A stretch of DNA of 64,000 bases from CAWINX01 sp963702055 (GTDB lineage: Bacteria; Actinomycetota; Thermoleophilia; Solirubrobacterales; 70-9): assembly GCA_963702055.1 (NCBI GenBank), contig OY969702.1, forward strand, positions 682,001 to 746,000, in the 5' to 3' direction. Below are positions 25,040-32,360 of the stretch, piece after piece (the first letter of the stretch is position 1; each line of letters opens with the position of its first letter). A program made the translations under genes and the position numbers. The notes beneath the pieces were generated by a model that saw only the letters and a list, made by a program, of their open reading frames with translations, searched no databases and had not been told where the DNA came from.

Positions 25040-27388
25040 TCAGGCGGCGACCGAGAGGGTGCCGACCGCCTGCGCCTCTTCGCGAGGCAGGCGGCGGGAG
25101 ACCACCTTGGTCACGCCGTCGCCGCCCATGCTGACCCCGTAGAGCACATCGGCGGCGTCCATCGTCCGTTTCTGGTGGGTGACGATGACGAACTGGGCGC
25201 GGTCGGAAAAGCGACGAATCAGCTGCAGGAAGCGGTCGATGTTGGCGTCGTCGAGCGCCGCCTCGACCTCATCGAGGATGTAGAAGGGGCAGGGTCGGGC
25301 GAGAAAGACCGCGAAGACGAAGGCCAGCGCGACCAGCGACTTCTCGCCACCGGAGAGCAGCGAGAGCTTGCGTGTCGACTTGCCCGCCGGGGTCACCTCG
25401 ATCTCGACTCCGAGCACCTCCCGCTCTTCCTCGGCCCCCTCGGCGTCTTCGCTGTCCTCGCCCTCGGTCCCCTCCTGTCCAGCCTGCTCCGCGTCGTCGC
25501 GTACCGGGCGCAGGCTGACCCGGCGCAATTTGCCGCGGCCGCCCGGGAAAAGGTGCTCGACCATTTCTTCGAAGTTCTTCGCGGTCGCCTCGAACGTCTG
25601 CTCGAAGGCGCGCTCGATCTCGCGGTCGATGTCGCGGATCAGCGTCTCCAGCTCGCGCATCCCCCGCTCGGTGTCCTCCCGCTGGACCTGGAGCCCCTCG
25701 ACGTGCTCGCGGGCCTCCTCGTACTCGCGCTCGGCCAGCGGATTCACCGGGCCGATCTGCGCCCTGCGGCGCTCCAGTCGCTGCAGGCGACGGTCGATCT
25801 CGGCGCGCTCGTCCTCGCTCAGCGCCCGCTCGGCCGGTCCGATCTCCTCGCCGAGCCGCTCGGCGATCGAGGCCAGCTCCTTGGCCGCCTCGGCACGCCG
25901 GTCGCCGAGGTGAGCGGCCTCGACCTCGACCTTGGTCAGCGCGTCGGAGGCCGATGCGATGGCTGCCTGCAGCTCGGCCTCCTGCTGAGAGCAGGTCCGC
26001 ATCTCCTCGGCGATCTCGTCGCCATCGCCCTCGCCGCCGACGACCTTGCCCTCGGTCCGCTCCACTCTCGCCCGGATCGCCGCCTCGGCGACCTCAACCG
26101 CCGCCCTCGCGGCGCCGACCTCCTCGAGCAACTGCTGACCCGCTGCCACCCGGGCGCGCATCGCCTCGCGGTGGCGCTCGCCGAGCAGTCCCTCGGCCCG
26201 GCGGGCGTGGCGGGAGACCCGCTCGGCGCCGGCCCGCACCGCCCCCAGGGCCGTCTCGCGCGACGCCTCGGCAGCGCCTGCGTCGCGTGCCCGAGCCAGG
26301 CCATCCGACGCCGCGGCGAGGCCGGTCTCAATCTCGCCAAGCTCCTCCTCGAGCTTGCGCGCCCGCTCGGCCGGGGCCCCCTCGGCGCCTCCGATGTCGA
26401 GCGTCAGCGGGCCCAGCTCGGCGCGTTGCGCCTCAAGCCGTCCCTCCAGCTCAGCGGCGCGGTCGGCGAGGCTCGCGGCGCGCACCGCGATCCGCTCCTG
26501 TCCGGCCCGCAGCTTGGTCAACAAACCCCAGGCGAGGGTGCGCTCGCGATCACGGTCGGCAAAGCGCTCCTCGGCGGCGCGACGACGGCCGCTGACCTCG
26601 GCGAGGCGCTCCTCAAGACTCGCCCGCTCCGCCCGCGCCGTCTCCGCCGCTTTCTCCGCAGCCGCGGCGCGGTCGGAGCCGAAGCGCAGCTCCTCGGAGA
26701 CGAGCTGGGCGCGCAGTCCCAGCTCCTCGCGCTCGATCCGCGCCCCCAGCTCAGCGGCCTGCGCCTGGCGCTTCAGCGGGCGCAGGCGGGCACGCGCCTC
26801 GCGTTCCAGGTCGAGGGCCCGGTCGAGGTTGTCGCGAGCGGCCCTCAACTTCAGCTCGGCACGGCGACGGCGCTTGCGGTGCTTGCCGAGCCCGGCCGCC
26901 TCCTCGACCAGGAGCCGGCGCTCGCGCGGCCTGGAATGGACGATCGACTCGACCCGTCCCTGGCTGATCACCGAGTGCATCTCTCGCCCGAGATTGGTGT
27001 CGGAGAGGACGTCGACCACGTCGACCAGGCGACAGCGGGCGCCGTTGAGGCGGTACTCGCCCTCGCCCGAGCGGTCGAGCCGGCGCTGCACGGCGATCTC
27101 GGAGAACTCGGACGCGGCGCGCCCCTCGGAGTTGTCGATCACCACCTCGACCTCGGCCTGGCGGCGCTGACCCACCCCCTTGCCTCCGGCCGAGATCACG
27201 TCCTGCATCGAGGCGCCGCGGATAGCGCCCGGGCTCTGCTCCCCGAGCGCCCACAGCACCGCGTCGGTGATGTTGGACTTGCCGGAGCCGTTGGGGCCGA
27301 CGATCACGCTGACGCCGGGCGAGAACTCCAGCCTCGCCCGCTCGGGGAAAGACTTGAACCCCTTCATCGTGATCGATCTCAGATACAT
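25040..27388 (-). CDS. smc: Chromosome segregation SMC ATPase, short form without recognisable hinge
   Basis: Structural maintenance of chromosomes protein. N-terminal head: Walker A GPNGSGKSN (residues 31-39) and the conserved SQGRVESIVHSRPRERR region. C-terminal head: signature LLSGGEKSL at about 677-685 and Walker B FYILDEVEAALDD at about 702-714, then the D-loop and VTHQKRTM. The chain is only 782 residues, against about 1,150-1,200 for bacterial SMC. The segment between the two coiled-coil halves (about 330-470) is Ala/Glu/Arg-rich with no globular hinge and no CxxC zinc hook. An acidic insert (about 632-660) lies before the C-terminal head. ScpA and ScpB are encoded at 62.6-64 kb. The frame is uninterrupted. 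Confidence 0.93.
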   Translation of the reverse strand: MYLRSITMKGFKSFPERARLEFSPGVSVIVGPNGSGKSNITDAVLWALGEQSPGAIRGASMQDVISAGGKGVGQRRQAEVEVVIDNSEGRAASEFSEIAVQRRLDRSGEGEYRLNGARCRLVDVVDVLSDTNLGREMHSVISQGRVESIVHSRPRERRLLVEEAAGLGKHRKRRRRAELKLRAARDNLDRALDLEREARARLRPLKRQAQAAELGARIEREELGLRAQLVSEELRFGSDRAAAAEKAAETARAERASLEERLAEVSGRRRAAEERFADRDRERTLAWGLLTKLRAGQERIAVRAASLADRAAELEGRLEAQRAELGPLTLDIGGAEGAPAERARKLEEELGEIETGLAAASDGLARARDAGAAEASRETALGAVRAGAERVSRHARRAEGLLGERHREAMRARVAAGQQLLEEVGAARAAVEVAEAAIRARVERTEGKVVGGEGDGDEIAEEMRTCSQQEAELQAAIASASDALTKVEVEAAHLGDRRAEAAKELASIAERLGEEIGPAERALSEDERAEIDRRLQRLERRRAQIGPVNPLAEREYEEAREHVEGLQVQREDTERGMRELETLIRDIDREIERAFEQTFEATAKNFEEMVEHLFPGGRGKLRRVSLRPVRDDAEQAGQEGTEGEDSEDAEGAEEEREVLGVEIEVTPAGKSTRKLSLLSGGEKSLVALAFVFAVFLARPCPFYILDEVEAALDDANIDRFLQLIRRFSDRAQFVIVTHQKRTMDAADVLYGVSMGGDGVTKVVSRRLPREEAQAVGTLSVAA

Positions 27389-27457
27389 GCGTAGCTCATT
27401 CTCCGTCCAGGATCGCTAAGGCTCGCGGTTGAGTCGGACGCGAAGCGTGGCCGCCGC

Positions 27458-28132
27458 TCAGTCCCCGAGGCGATCCAGGGCCCGTTCGGCGGCGGCTTGC
27501 TCGGCCGCCTTCTTGCTCCGGCCCGCCCCCTCCCCGACTCGTTCTGAGTCGACGACCGCCGCCACCTCGAAGGTCCGCGCGTGCGGGGGGCCGGATTCGG
27601 CGATCACCTCATAGCTTACGCGCGCCCCACGCCTCGCCAAAAGCTCCTGCAAAGCCGACTTGAAATCGATCCGCGTCTCGGTGGCGTGTTCGATCCTCGG
27701 CCCGAAGGCGGCGGCGACCGCCGGGGCTACCCGCTCGAACCCGAAGGCGAGAAAACAGGCGCCGATCAGCGCCTCGGTCGCCTCCGGCAACGGTCGCTCT
27801 CCGGCCAGCAGGACCGCGGCCGGAATCGCCCCGGCGACGCCGGAGGGCTCGGCTTCGCGGAGCATCTCCGGCACGCCCAGCCGCCTACCGACCTCGGCGC
27901 AGGAGACCCCGCTGACCGCCTGGTTGTGGATCTTCGTGAGGCGGCCGGAGTCGACGCCCTCGAAGGAGGCGAAGAGATGGGAGGCGACGGCGAGCCCGAG
28001 CACGCTGTCGCCGAGGAAGGCGAGCCGCTCGTAGGAGGCGACCCGGTCCTCGGCCCACGAGGAGTGGGTCAGCGCCTCGCGGCGCAGTTCGTCGGGGAGC
28101 TCCCGGATCAGCTCCGCCAGGGAATCGATCAC
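27458..28132 (-). CDS. rnc: Ribonuclease III, with a substituted metal ligand
   Basis: Double-stranded-RNA endonuclease for rRNA and mRNA processing: RNase III domain (about 1-145) and C-terminal dsRBD (about 152-222, FKSALQELLARRG to GRSKKAAEQAAAERALDRLG). The signature ERLEFLGDS reads ERLAFLGDS here: the second Glu, a metal ligand (E41 in E. coli), is Ala38, encoded gcc at 28021-28019. The later DxxE pair reads ExxE (Glu117, Glu120). Asp42 is kept. Reduced or altered cleavage is possible. The GTG start overlaps the acpP stop (GTGA), a usual acpP-rnc arrangement. The length is 224 residues, slightly short. Confidence 0.92.
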   Translation of the reverse strand: MIDSLAELIRELPDELRREALTHSSWAEDRVASYERLAFLGDSVLGLAVASHLFASFEGVDSGRLTKIHNQAVSGVSCAEVGRRLGVPEMLREAEPSGVAGAIPAAVLLAGERPLPEATEALIGACFLAFGFERVAPAVAAAFGPRIEHATETRIDFKSALQELLARRGARVSYEVIAESGPPHARTFEVAAVVDSERVGEGAGRSKKAAEQAAAERALDRLGD

Positions 28133-28374
28133 GCCGGGGCGTGCCCGACGACGAACTCGACCGCGTCGCCGACCGTCTTGATCTTCGCCGCCTGCTCCTC
28201 GGAGACCGAGATCCCGTAGCGATCCTCCAACTCCATGACCAGCTCGTAGAGGTCGAGGGAGTCGGCGTCGAGGTCCTCCTTGAAGCGGGTGCCGTCGGAG
28301 ATCTTCGCGGCGTCCACCTGGAGCTCCTCGGCGAGATGAGCGCGGACCAGATCGAGGACTTCGTCGCGGTTCAC
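28129..28374 (-). CDS. acpP: Acyl carrier protein
   Basis: Carrier of growing acyl chains in fatty acid synthesis. The phosphopantetheine attachment serine is in DLDADSLDLYELVMELED. The length is 81 residues and the protein is acidic. The start is GTG 28374, where homology begins; the frame open further upstream runs into the end of plsX. It sits between plsX and rnc with a 13-base gap upstream and a GTGA overlap downstream. Confidence 0.95.
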   Translation of the reverse strand: MNRDEVLDLVRAHLAEELQVDAAKISDGTRFKEDLDADSLDLYELVMELEDRYGISVSEEQAAKIKTVGDAVEFVVGHAPA

Positions 28375-28387
28375 GTCGGGGTTCCTA

Positions 28388-29416
28388 TCACGCGTCGTCA
28401 GCGACGGCGAGCGAGCCGCGGGTCGCACCGCCTTCGTTCAGCAGGGCGGCGGTGCGACCGACCGCGTCAACCTCGGCGGCGCGCGCTGCGAGGCGGACGG
28501 CGTTGGCGATCCCCTCCGCGCTCGAGCTGCCGTGCCCGACGACGGCGATGCCCCGCAGACCGAGCAGGATCGCCCCGCCGGTGGTGTCGGGGTGCAGCTC
28601 GCGGCGCAGCGACCCCAGGGCGGGACGCATCAGCAATCCGCCGAGCGCGGCGAGCGGGTTGGAGCGGGCGGCGTCGCGGATCGCCCCGGTGACCGTCTTC
28701 GCGGTGCCCTCCATCAACTTCAGCGCGACGTTGCCGGTGAAGCCGTCGGTGACGACGACGTCGGCGACCCCGCCCGGCAGGTCGCGCCCTTCGACGTTGC
28801 CGGCGAAGTCGATTCCCGGCGCCTCGGCCAGCAGCTCGTTCGCGGCGACCACCTCCTCCCTCCCCTTGCCTGCCTCCTCGCCGACCGAGAGCAGCCCGAC
28901 CTTGGGCCGCTCGACCCCGAGCACGGCCTCGCTGAAGGCGGCGCCGAGGAAAGCGAACTGGACGAGGTGCTGGGGACGAACCTCGACGTTGGCGCCGACG
29001 TCGAGGAAGAGCACGGGCTTGCCGGGAACCGGCAGCTGCACCGCCAGCGCCGGGCGCTGGACGCCCTTCAGCCGTCGCAGTCCGAAGGTGGCGGCGGCCA
29101 TCGTCGCCCCGGTCGAGCCGGGACTGGCCATCGCGTCGGAGCGCCCCTCGGCAACGTCGCGCGCCACCCGCACGATCGAGGCTTCTTTCTTGGCGCGAAC
29201 GGCCGGCACCGGATCCTCTTCGTTGGCGATCCACTCGGAGGTGGAAATCACCTCGACGCCGTCGACCCGATCCAAGTCCAGCTCATCAGCCGGACCGAAG
29301 ACCCGAACCCGGATCCCATCCGCTGCGGCCATCCGCGCGCCCGCAGCGAGCACGTCGAAGCCTTGCTCCGCCCCGTACCCGTCGAGGGCAACGGTCACCC
29401 CGCGCCCCTCGGGCAT
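28388..29416 (-). CDS. plsX: Phosphate acyltransferase PlsX
   Basis: Peripheral membrane enzyme that converts acyl-ACP to acyl-phosphate, the first step of glycerophospholipid synthesis with PlsY. Typical segments include VTVALDGYGAEQG (usually DAMGGD, here diverged), SPGSTGATMAAATFGLRRLKG, LFLDVGANVEVRPQHLVQFA, VVTDGFTGNVALKLMEGTAK and GLRGIAVVGHGSSSAEGI. The length of 342 residues is normal. It is two bases downstream of rpmF and 13 bases upstream of acpP, in the conserved rpmF-plsX-acpP-rnc order. Confidence 0.95.
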   Translation of the reverse strand: MPEGRGVTVALDGYGAEQGFDVLAAGARMAAADGIRVRVFGPADELDLDRVDGVEVISTSEWIANEEDPVPAVRAKKEASIVRVARDVAEGRSDAMASPGSTGATMAAATFGLRRLKGVQRPALAVQLPVPGKPVLFLDVGANVEVRPQHLVQFAFLGAAFSEAVLGVERPKVGLLSVGEEAGKGREEVVAANELLAEAPGIDFAGNVEGRDLPGGVADVVVTDGFTGNVALKLMEGTAKTVTGAIRDAARSNPLAALGGLLMRPALGSLRRELHPDTTGGAILLGLRGIAVVGHGSSSAEGIANAVRLAARAAEVDAVGRTAALLNEGGATRGSLAVADDA

Positions 29417-29418
29417 GA

Positions 29419-29631
29419 CTACTCGGTGTCGGGGGGCGTTGCCGGAGTCTCGGCAACGCGGTGAGAGATCACTTCACGCCCCGCGTAGGTGCCACAGGTC
29501 GGGCAAACGCGATGCGGCAGACGCGGGCTATGGCAGCGAGGACACTGGTTCAACCGCGCCTTCGGCGCCTTATGCGTCGCACGACGCTTGTCGCGCCGAG
29601 TGCTCGAAGTTCTCTTCTTGGGGACTGCCAT
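29419..29631 (-). CDS. rpmF: 50S ribosomal protein bL32 (zinc-binding form)
   Basis: Large-subunit protein of 70 residues. The start MAVPKKRTSSTRRDKRRATH is the standard N-terminus and fixes the start at ATG 29631. Two Cys pairs (CPRCHSP and CPTCGTYAG) form the zinc ribbon. The usual neighbour upstream is yceD, but here yceD lies on the opposite strand beyond a methyltransferase gene. Confidence 0.96.
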   Translation of the reverse strand: MAVPKKRTSSTRRDKRRATHKAPKARLNQCPRCHSPRLPHRVCPTCGTYAGREVISHRVAETPATPPDTE

Positions 29632-29656
29632 GGTCGCGGGATGGTAGCGGGTGTGC

Positions 29657-30151
29657 CTAGTAAGCCGCCCTAATAACCGCCAGGCCGTCGCCCTGCCAAG
29701 CAAGCTCGCCTTCACACCAATCGATGACGTTCTTCAAGCGCGCACCCTCGAAAGCGTCGGCGAGCACCAGCGCGCGCGATTGCTCTTTGACCCGGCGAAT
29801 CAGCGCGTGCAACTGCTCGTCGGTCAAATCGGCCGTGGAGAGGACAGAGATGACCAGGTCCCAGGGACCGTCGGGCAGCGGGTCCTCCATGCGGGCCAGT
29901 TGGACGTCGTCGTAGGTCTGACGGGCGCGGAAGACCATGTCCGGGCTGGAGTCGAGGCCGACCACCCAGACGTCGGGATAGGCCTCGATCAGGCGCCGCG
30001 TCGTCTCTCCGGTGCCCATCCCCAGCTCGAGGACGCGCTCGGGGGGAAAGGGGATCGCCGCGATCGCCTGCTCCTGCAACTCGTCGTAGCGCGGCACCCT
30101 GGCGTGAATTCGCTCCAGGTAGGTCTCGGGTGTCCAGTCGAATTGGCTCAT
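29657..30151 (-). CDS. Class I SAM-dependent methyltransferase
   Basis: A 164-residue methyltransferase of unknown substrate. The SAM-binding motif I is VLELGMGTGETTRRLIE, followed by the acidic motif II GLDSSPDMVFRA and motif III-like DLVISVLSTADLTDEQ. It is short and lacks a recognisable substrate domain. It lies just upstream of rpmF on the same strand (25-base gap) and divergent from yceD, so it interrupts the usual yceD-rpmF pair. The start is ATG 30151. Confidence 0.82.
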   Translation of the reverse strand: MSQFDWTPETYLERIHARVPRYDELQEQAIAAIPFPPERVLELGMGTGETTRRLIEAYPDVWVVGLDSSPDMVFRARQTYDDVQLARMEDPLPDGPWDLVISVLSTADLTDEQLHALIRRVKEQSRALVLADAFEGARLKNVIDWCEGELAWQGDGLAVIRAAY

Positions 30152-30201
30152 TTCGTAATCTCGTCGTAGGGACAGACACTAGCCCCAGCGGAGGAGTGAT
30201 C

Positions 30202-30723
30202 ATGGCCAAGCCGCCGGCCACTACGACCATAGACCTGCCCAGCCTTTCCCTCTCCCACGGAGAAGGCAAGCGCCTTGACCTCCCGGTCCGGCTGGAGCCG
30301 CTGGAACTGGGCGGGCAGACCTACCAGGCCAACCCGGCGTCGCCCAAGATTCGACTCGAGATCTCCCGCCCCAGCGGAGGCTACGCCTTCCACCTGCGCT
30401 TCCCGCTTCATCTCAAGGGGCCCTGCATGCGCTGCCTGGACCCGGCGGCCACCGACCTCGAGATCGAGGCGCGCGAGGTCGACCAGCACGACACCGAAGA
30501 CGAAGAGCTGCGCAGCCCCTACGTGGTCGACGACGAGCTCGACATCGGTCGCTGGGCCCACGACGCCGCCGCCCTCGCCGTCCCGACTCGGTTCCTCTGC
30601 CGCCCCGACTGCGCCGGCCTCTGCCCGGTCTGTGGCGAGTCCCTCAACGACTCGCAGCCCCACGAGCACGATTCGGCCCCGGACCCCCGCTGGGAAAAGC
30701 TCCGCGACCTGAAGGTCGACTGA
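30202..30723 (+). CDS. yceD: YceD-family (DUF177) protein
   Basis: Conserved protein implicated in 23S rRNA accumulation and usually co-transcribed with rpmF. The length is 173 residues. The two Cys pairs of the family, CMRCLDP and the later CRPDCAGLCPVCGESLN, are present. The start is ATG 30202 with an ideal GGAGGAG at 30190-30196; a longer open frame upstream is ignored on that basis. It is encoded opposite to rpmF, and its stop abuts the stop of the sepIVA-like gene. Confidence 0.9.
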   Translation: MAKPPATTTIDLPSLSLSHGEGKRLDLPVRLEPLELGGQTYQANPASPKIRLEISRPSGGYAFHLRFPLHLKGPCMRCLDPAATDLEIEAREVDQHDTEDEELRSPYVVDDELDIGRWAHDAAALAVPTRFLCRPDCAGLCPVCGESLNDSQPHEHDSAPDPRWEKLRDLKVD

Positions 30724-31197
30724 CTACTGCTCGATCTCGGCGGCCGGCTCTTCGTCTCGGCCGGCGAGGCGGTCGCGGCCGCGCTGAACGGCCGCGAGGA
30801 ACTTCTGGAGGTTGACCTCGAGCGTGTTGAGGATCTCGTCGGCGTAGTCCTCGGCGCCGAGACGGATCTCACGCTCACGGGTGCGAGCGTCCTCGACGAT
30901 TTCGTCGGCGGCGCGCTCGGCCTGCTTGGTGACCTCCTCGTCGGAGATCAGCCTGGCCTGCTGCTCGCGAGCCTCGCGGACGATCCGCTCCGCCTCGCGC
31001 TTGGCCTCCGCCAGCATCTCCTGGCGTTCCTTGACGATCCAGCGCGCCTGCTTGATCTCCTCGGGGATCGTCGCGCGCATCTGGTCGAGGAGATCGTAGA
31101 TCTCCTCGCGATCCACACGAACCTGATCCGTCAACGGGACCGGGCGGGCGTTGTGGACTACGTCGTCCAGCTTGTCTATTAGGACCAGAACATCCAT
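30724..31197 (-). CDS. DivIVA-like coiled-coil protein (SepIVA-like)
   Basis: A 157-residue, almost entirely coiled-coil protein rich in Glu, Arg and Ala. The N-terminal MDVLVLIDKLDDVVHNARPV followed by VRVDREEIYDLLDQMRATIP matches the mycobacterial DivIVA-family septation factor SepIVA (Rv2927c). In mycobacteria that gene is also next to a yceD homologue and rnc, and the same neighbours occur here. It probably acts at the division site or in envelope synthesis, by inference from that homologue. No transmembrane part is present. Confidence 0.82.
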   Translation of the reverse strand: MDVLVLIDKLDDVVHNARPVPLTDQVRVDREEIYDLLDQMRATIPEEIKQARWIVKERQEMLAEAKREAERIVREAREQQARLISDEEVTKQAERAADEIVEDARTREREIRLGAEDYADEILNTLEVNLQKFLAAVQRGRDRLAGRDEEPAAEIEQ

Positions 31198-31240
31198 CAG
31201 CAGATCGTAAGCCTACGTGTCGGCGGCATCTTTGGTGAAG

Positions 31241-31265
31241 AAGCCGTTATTTCCTCGGCTTTTTG
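31241..31265. terminator. Possible hairpin terminator between coaD and the sepIVA-like gene
   Basis: The inverted repeat aagccg (31241-31246) and cggctt (31256-31261) has a nine-base loop and is followed on the plus strand by a run of T. On the minus strand, which is the coding direction here, the trailing bases are only tcttc, so termination of coaD transcripts would be weak. Confidence 0.3.
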
Positions 31266-31301
31266 CAAGCTCTCGCCCACGGCCCCTCCTTGGCGGCAAG
31301 C

Positions 31302-31802
31302 CTACCTGTCGCCCAGGCGCCGCGCCAGGGCGGCCGCCACCGGCGTCGGGACGAGGTCGCCGACGTCTCCCCCGAAGGTCGCCATCTCCTTCACACCCGT
31401 GGAGGAGAGGAAGCTGTAGTGGGGCGAGGCGATCACGTAGATGCTCTCGATCCCCGGGTCCAGCTTGCGGTTCAGCTGGGCCATCTCGAATTCGTACTCG
31501 AAATCCGAAATCGCCCGCAGTCCCTTGACGATCGCCTTGGCCCCCTGCTCGCGGGCGAACTCAACCAGCAGGTTGGAGAAGACCTCGACCTCGACGTTGG
31601 GCAGGCTCGAGGTCGCCTCGGCGATGAAGTCGCGGCGTTCCTCGGAGGTGAAGAGGGTCTTCTGCTTGCGGACCGGGTTGTTGACGACTCCGACCACCAC
31701 CCGCTCGAAGACCTGCGCGGTCCTGGTGATGATGTCGACGTGGCCGTTGGTGACCGGGTCGTAGCTCCCCGGGCAGACGACGGTGCCGTTGCGCTGCTCC
31801 AT
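31302..31802 (-). CDS. coaD: Phosphopantetheine adenylyltransferase
   Basis: Penultimate step of coenzyme A synthesis, transferring AMP to 4'-phosphopantetheine. The nucleotidyltransferase motif is CPGSYDPVTNGHVDII, and the second conserved block is PHYSFLSSTGVKEMATFGGD. The length of 166 residues is normal. The ATG shares a base with the rsmD stop (TGATG). The rsmD-coaD order is widespread. Confidence 0.96.
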   Translation of the reverse strand: MEQRNGTVVCPGSYDPVTNGHVDIITRTAQVFERVVVGVVNNPVRKQKTLFTSEERRDFIAEATSSLPNVEVEVFSNLLVEFAREQGAKAIVKGLRAISDFEYEFEMAQLNRKLDPGIESIYVIASPHYSFLSSTGVKEMATFGGDVGDLVPTPVAAALARRLGDR

Positions 31803-32344
31803 CAGCCCGCCTTTCCGTAGAAGGAAACGTCGGTTCCACCGTAGCGACGGCGGCGAAGCCGCTCCAGCGACTCGAGCCGTAGCGGCCGTCCGGCGCCACT
31901 CTCGACTACCGCGCGACCGCCCTCGGCCAGGAGGGAGGGCAGACGGGTGTCGAGTTCCTGCCCCACGCGGTCGGCGAGTCTATAGGGGGCATCGACGAAG
32001 ACGAGGTCGAAACGGGCCGCGTCGGCGAGCCCGGAATGGGCAGCCAGCCAGCGCGGGACGTCGGTGCGCACCAACTCGACCCGGTCCCCGAGCCCGAGCT
32101 GCTGGACGTTGCCGAGCGCCGCGCGGGTGTCGCGATCGACCAGGGTCGCCTCGGCGGCGCCCCGCGAGAGCGCCTCGATCGCGAGCGCGCCGGTGCCGCA
32201 GTAGAGATCGAGGACGGCCGCGCCCTCGATGTCGCCGAGCGCGGAAAAAATCGCCTCGCGGACCCGGTCGGAGGTCGGGCGCACCTTCCAACCGCGCGGC
32301 GCGACGAGCTTGCGTCCCTTCAGCTCTCCGGCGATCACTCGCAT
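31802..32344 (-). CDS. rsmD: 16S rRNA (guanine-966-N2) methyltransferase RsmD
   Basis: Methylates G966 of 16S rRNA. Motifs include MRVIAGELKGRKL, RPTSDRVREAIFSALG and the SAM loop LDLYCGTGALAIEALSRGA. The catalytic motif IV reads DAPY instead of the usual DPPY, a change at the first Pro. The length of 180 residues is typical. It overlaps coaD by one base and starts 16 bases after recG. Confidence 0.93.
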   Translation of the reverse strand: MRVIAGELKGRKLVAPRGWKVRPTSDRVREAIFSALGDIEGAAVLDLYCGTGALAIEALSRGAAEATLVDRDTRAALGNVQQLGLGDRVELVRTDVPRWLAAHSGLADAARFDLVFVDAPYRLADRVGQELDTRLPSLLAEGGRAVVESGAGRPLRLESLERLRRRRYGGTDVSFYGKAG

Positions 32345-32360
32345 AAAAGTCGCGCCTCGC

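Noticed and set aside
25040..27388. smc as a frameshifted or truncated pseudogene
   Set aside because: Both heads are in one continuous frame with intact ATPase motifs, so decay is unlikely; an in-frame assembly deletion cannot be excluded without reads.
25175..27394. A 739-residue open frame on the plus strand opposite smc
   Set aside because: It is an exact antisense shadow of a well-supported gene; its translation is Leu/Gly/Ala/Arg-rich with no domain. Extreme third-position GC removes stop codons from the opposite strand.
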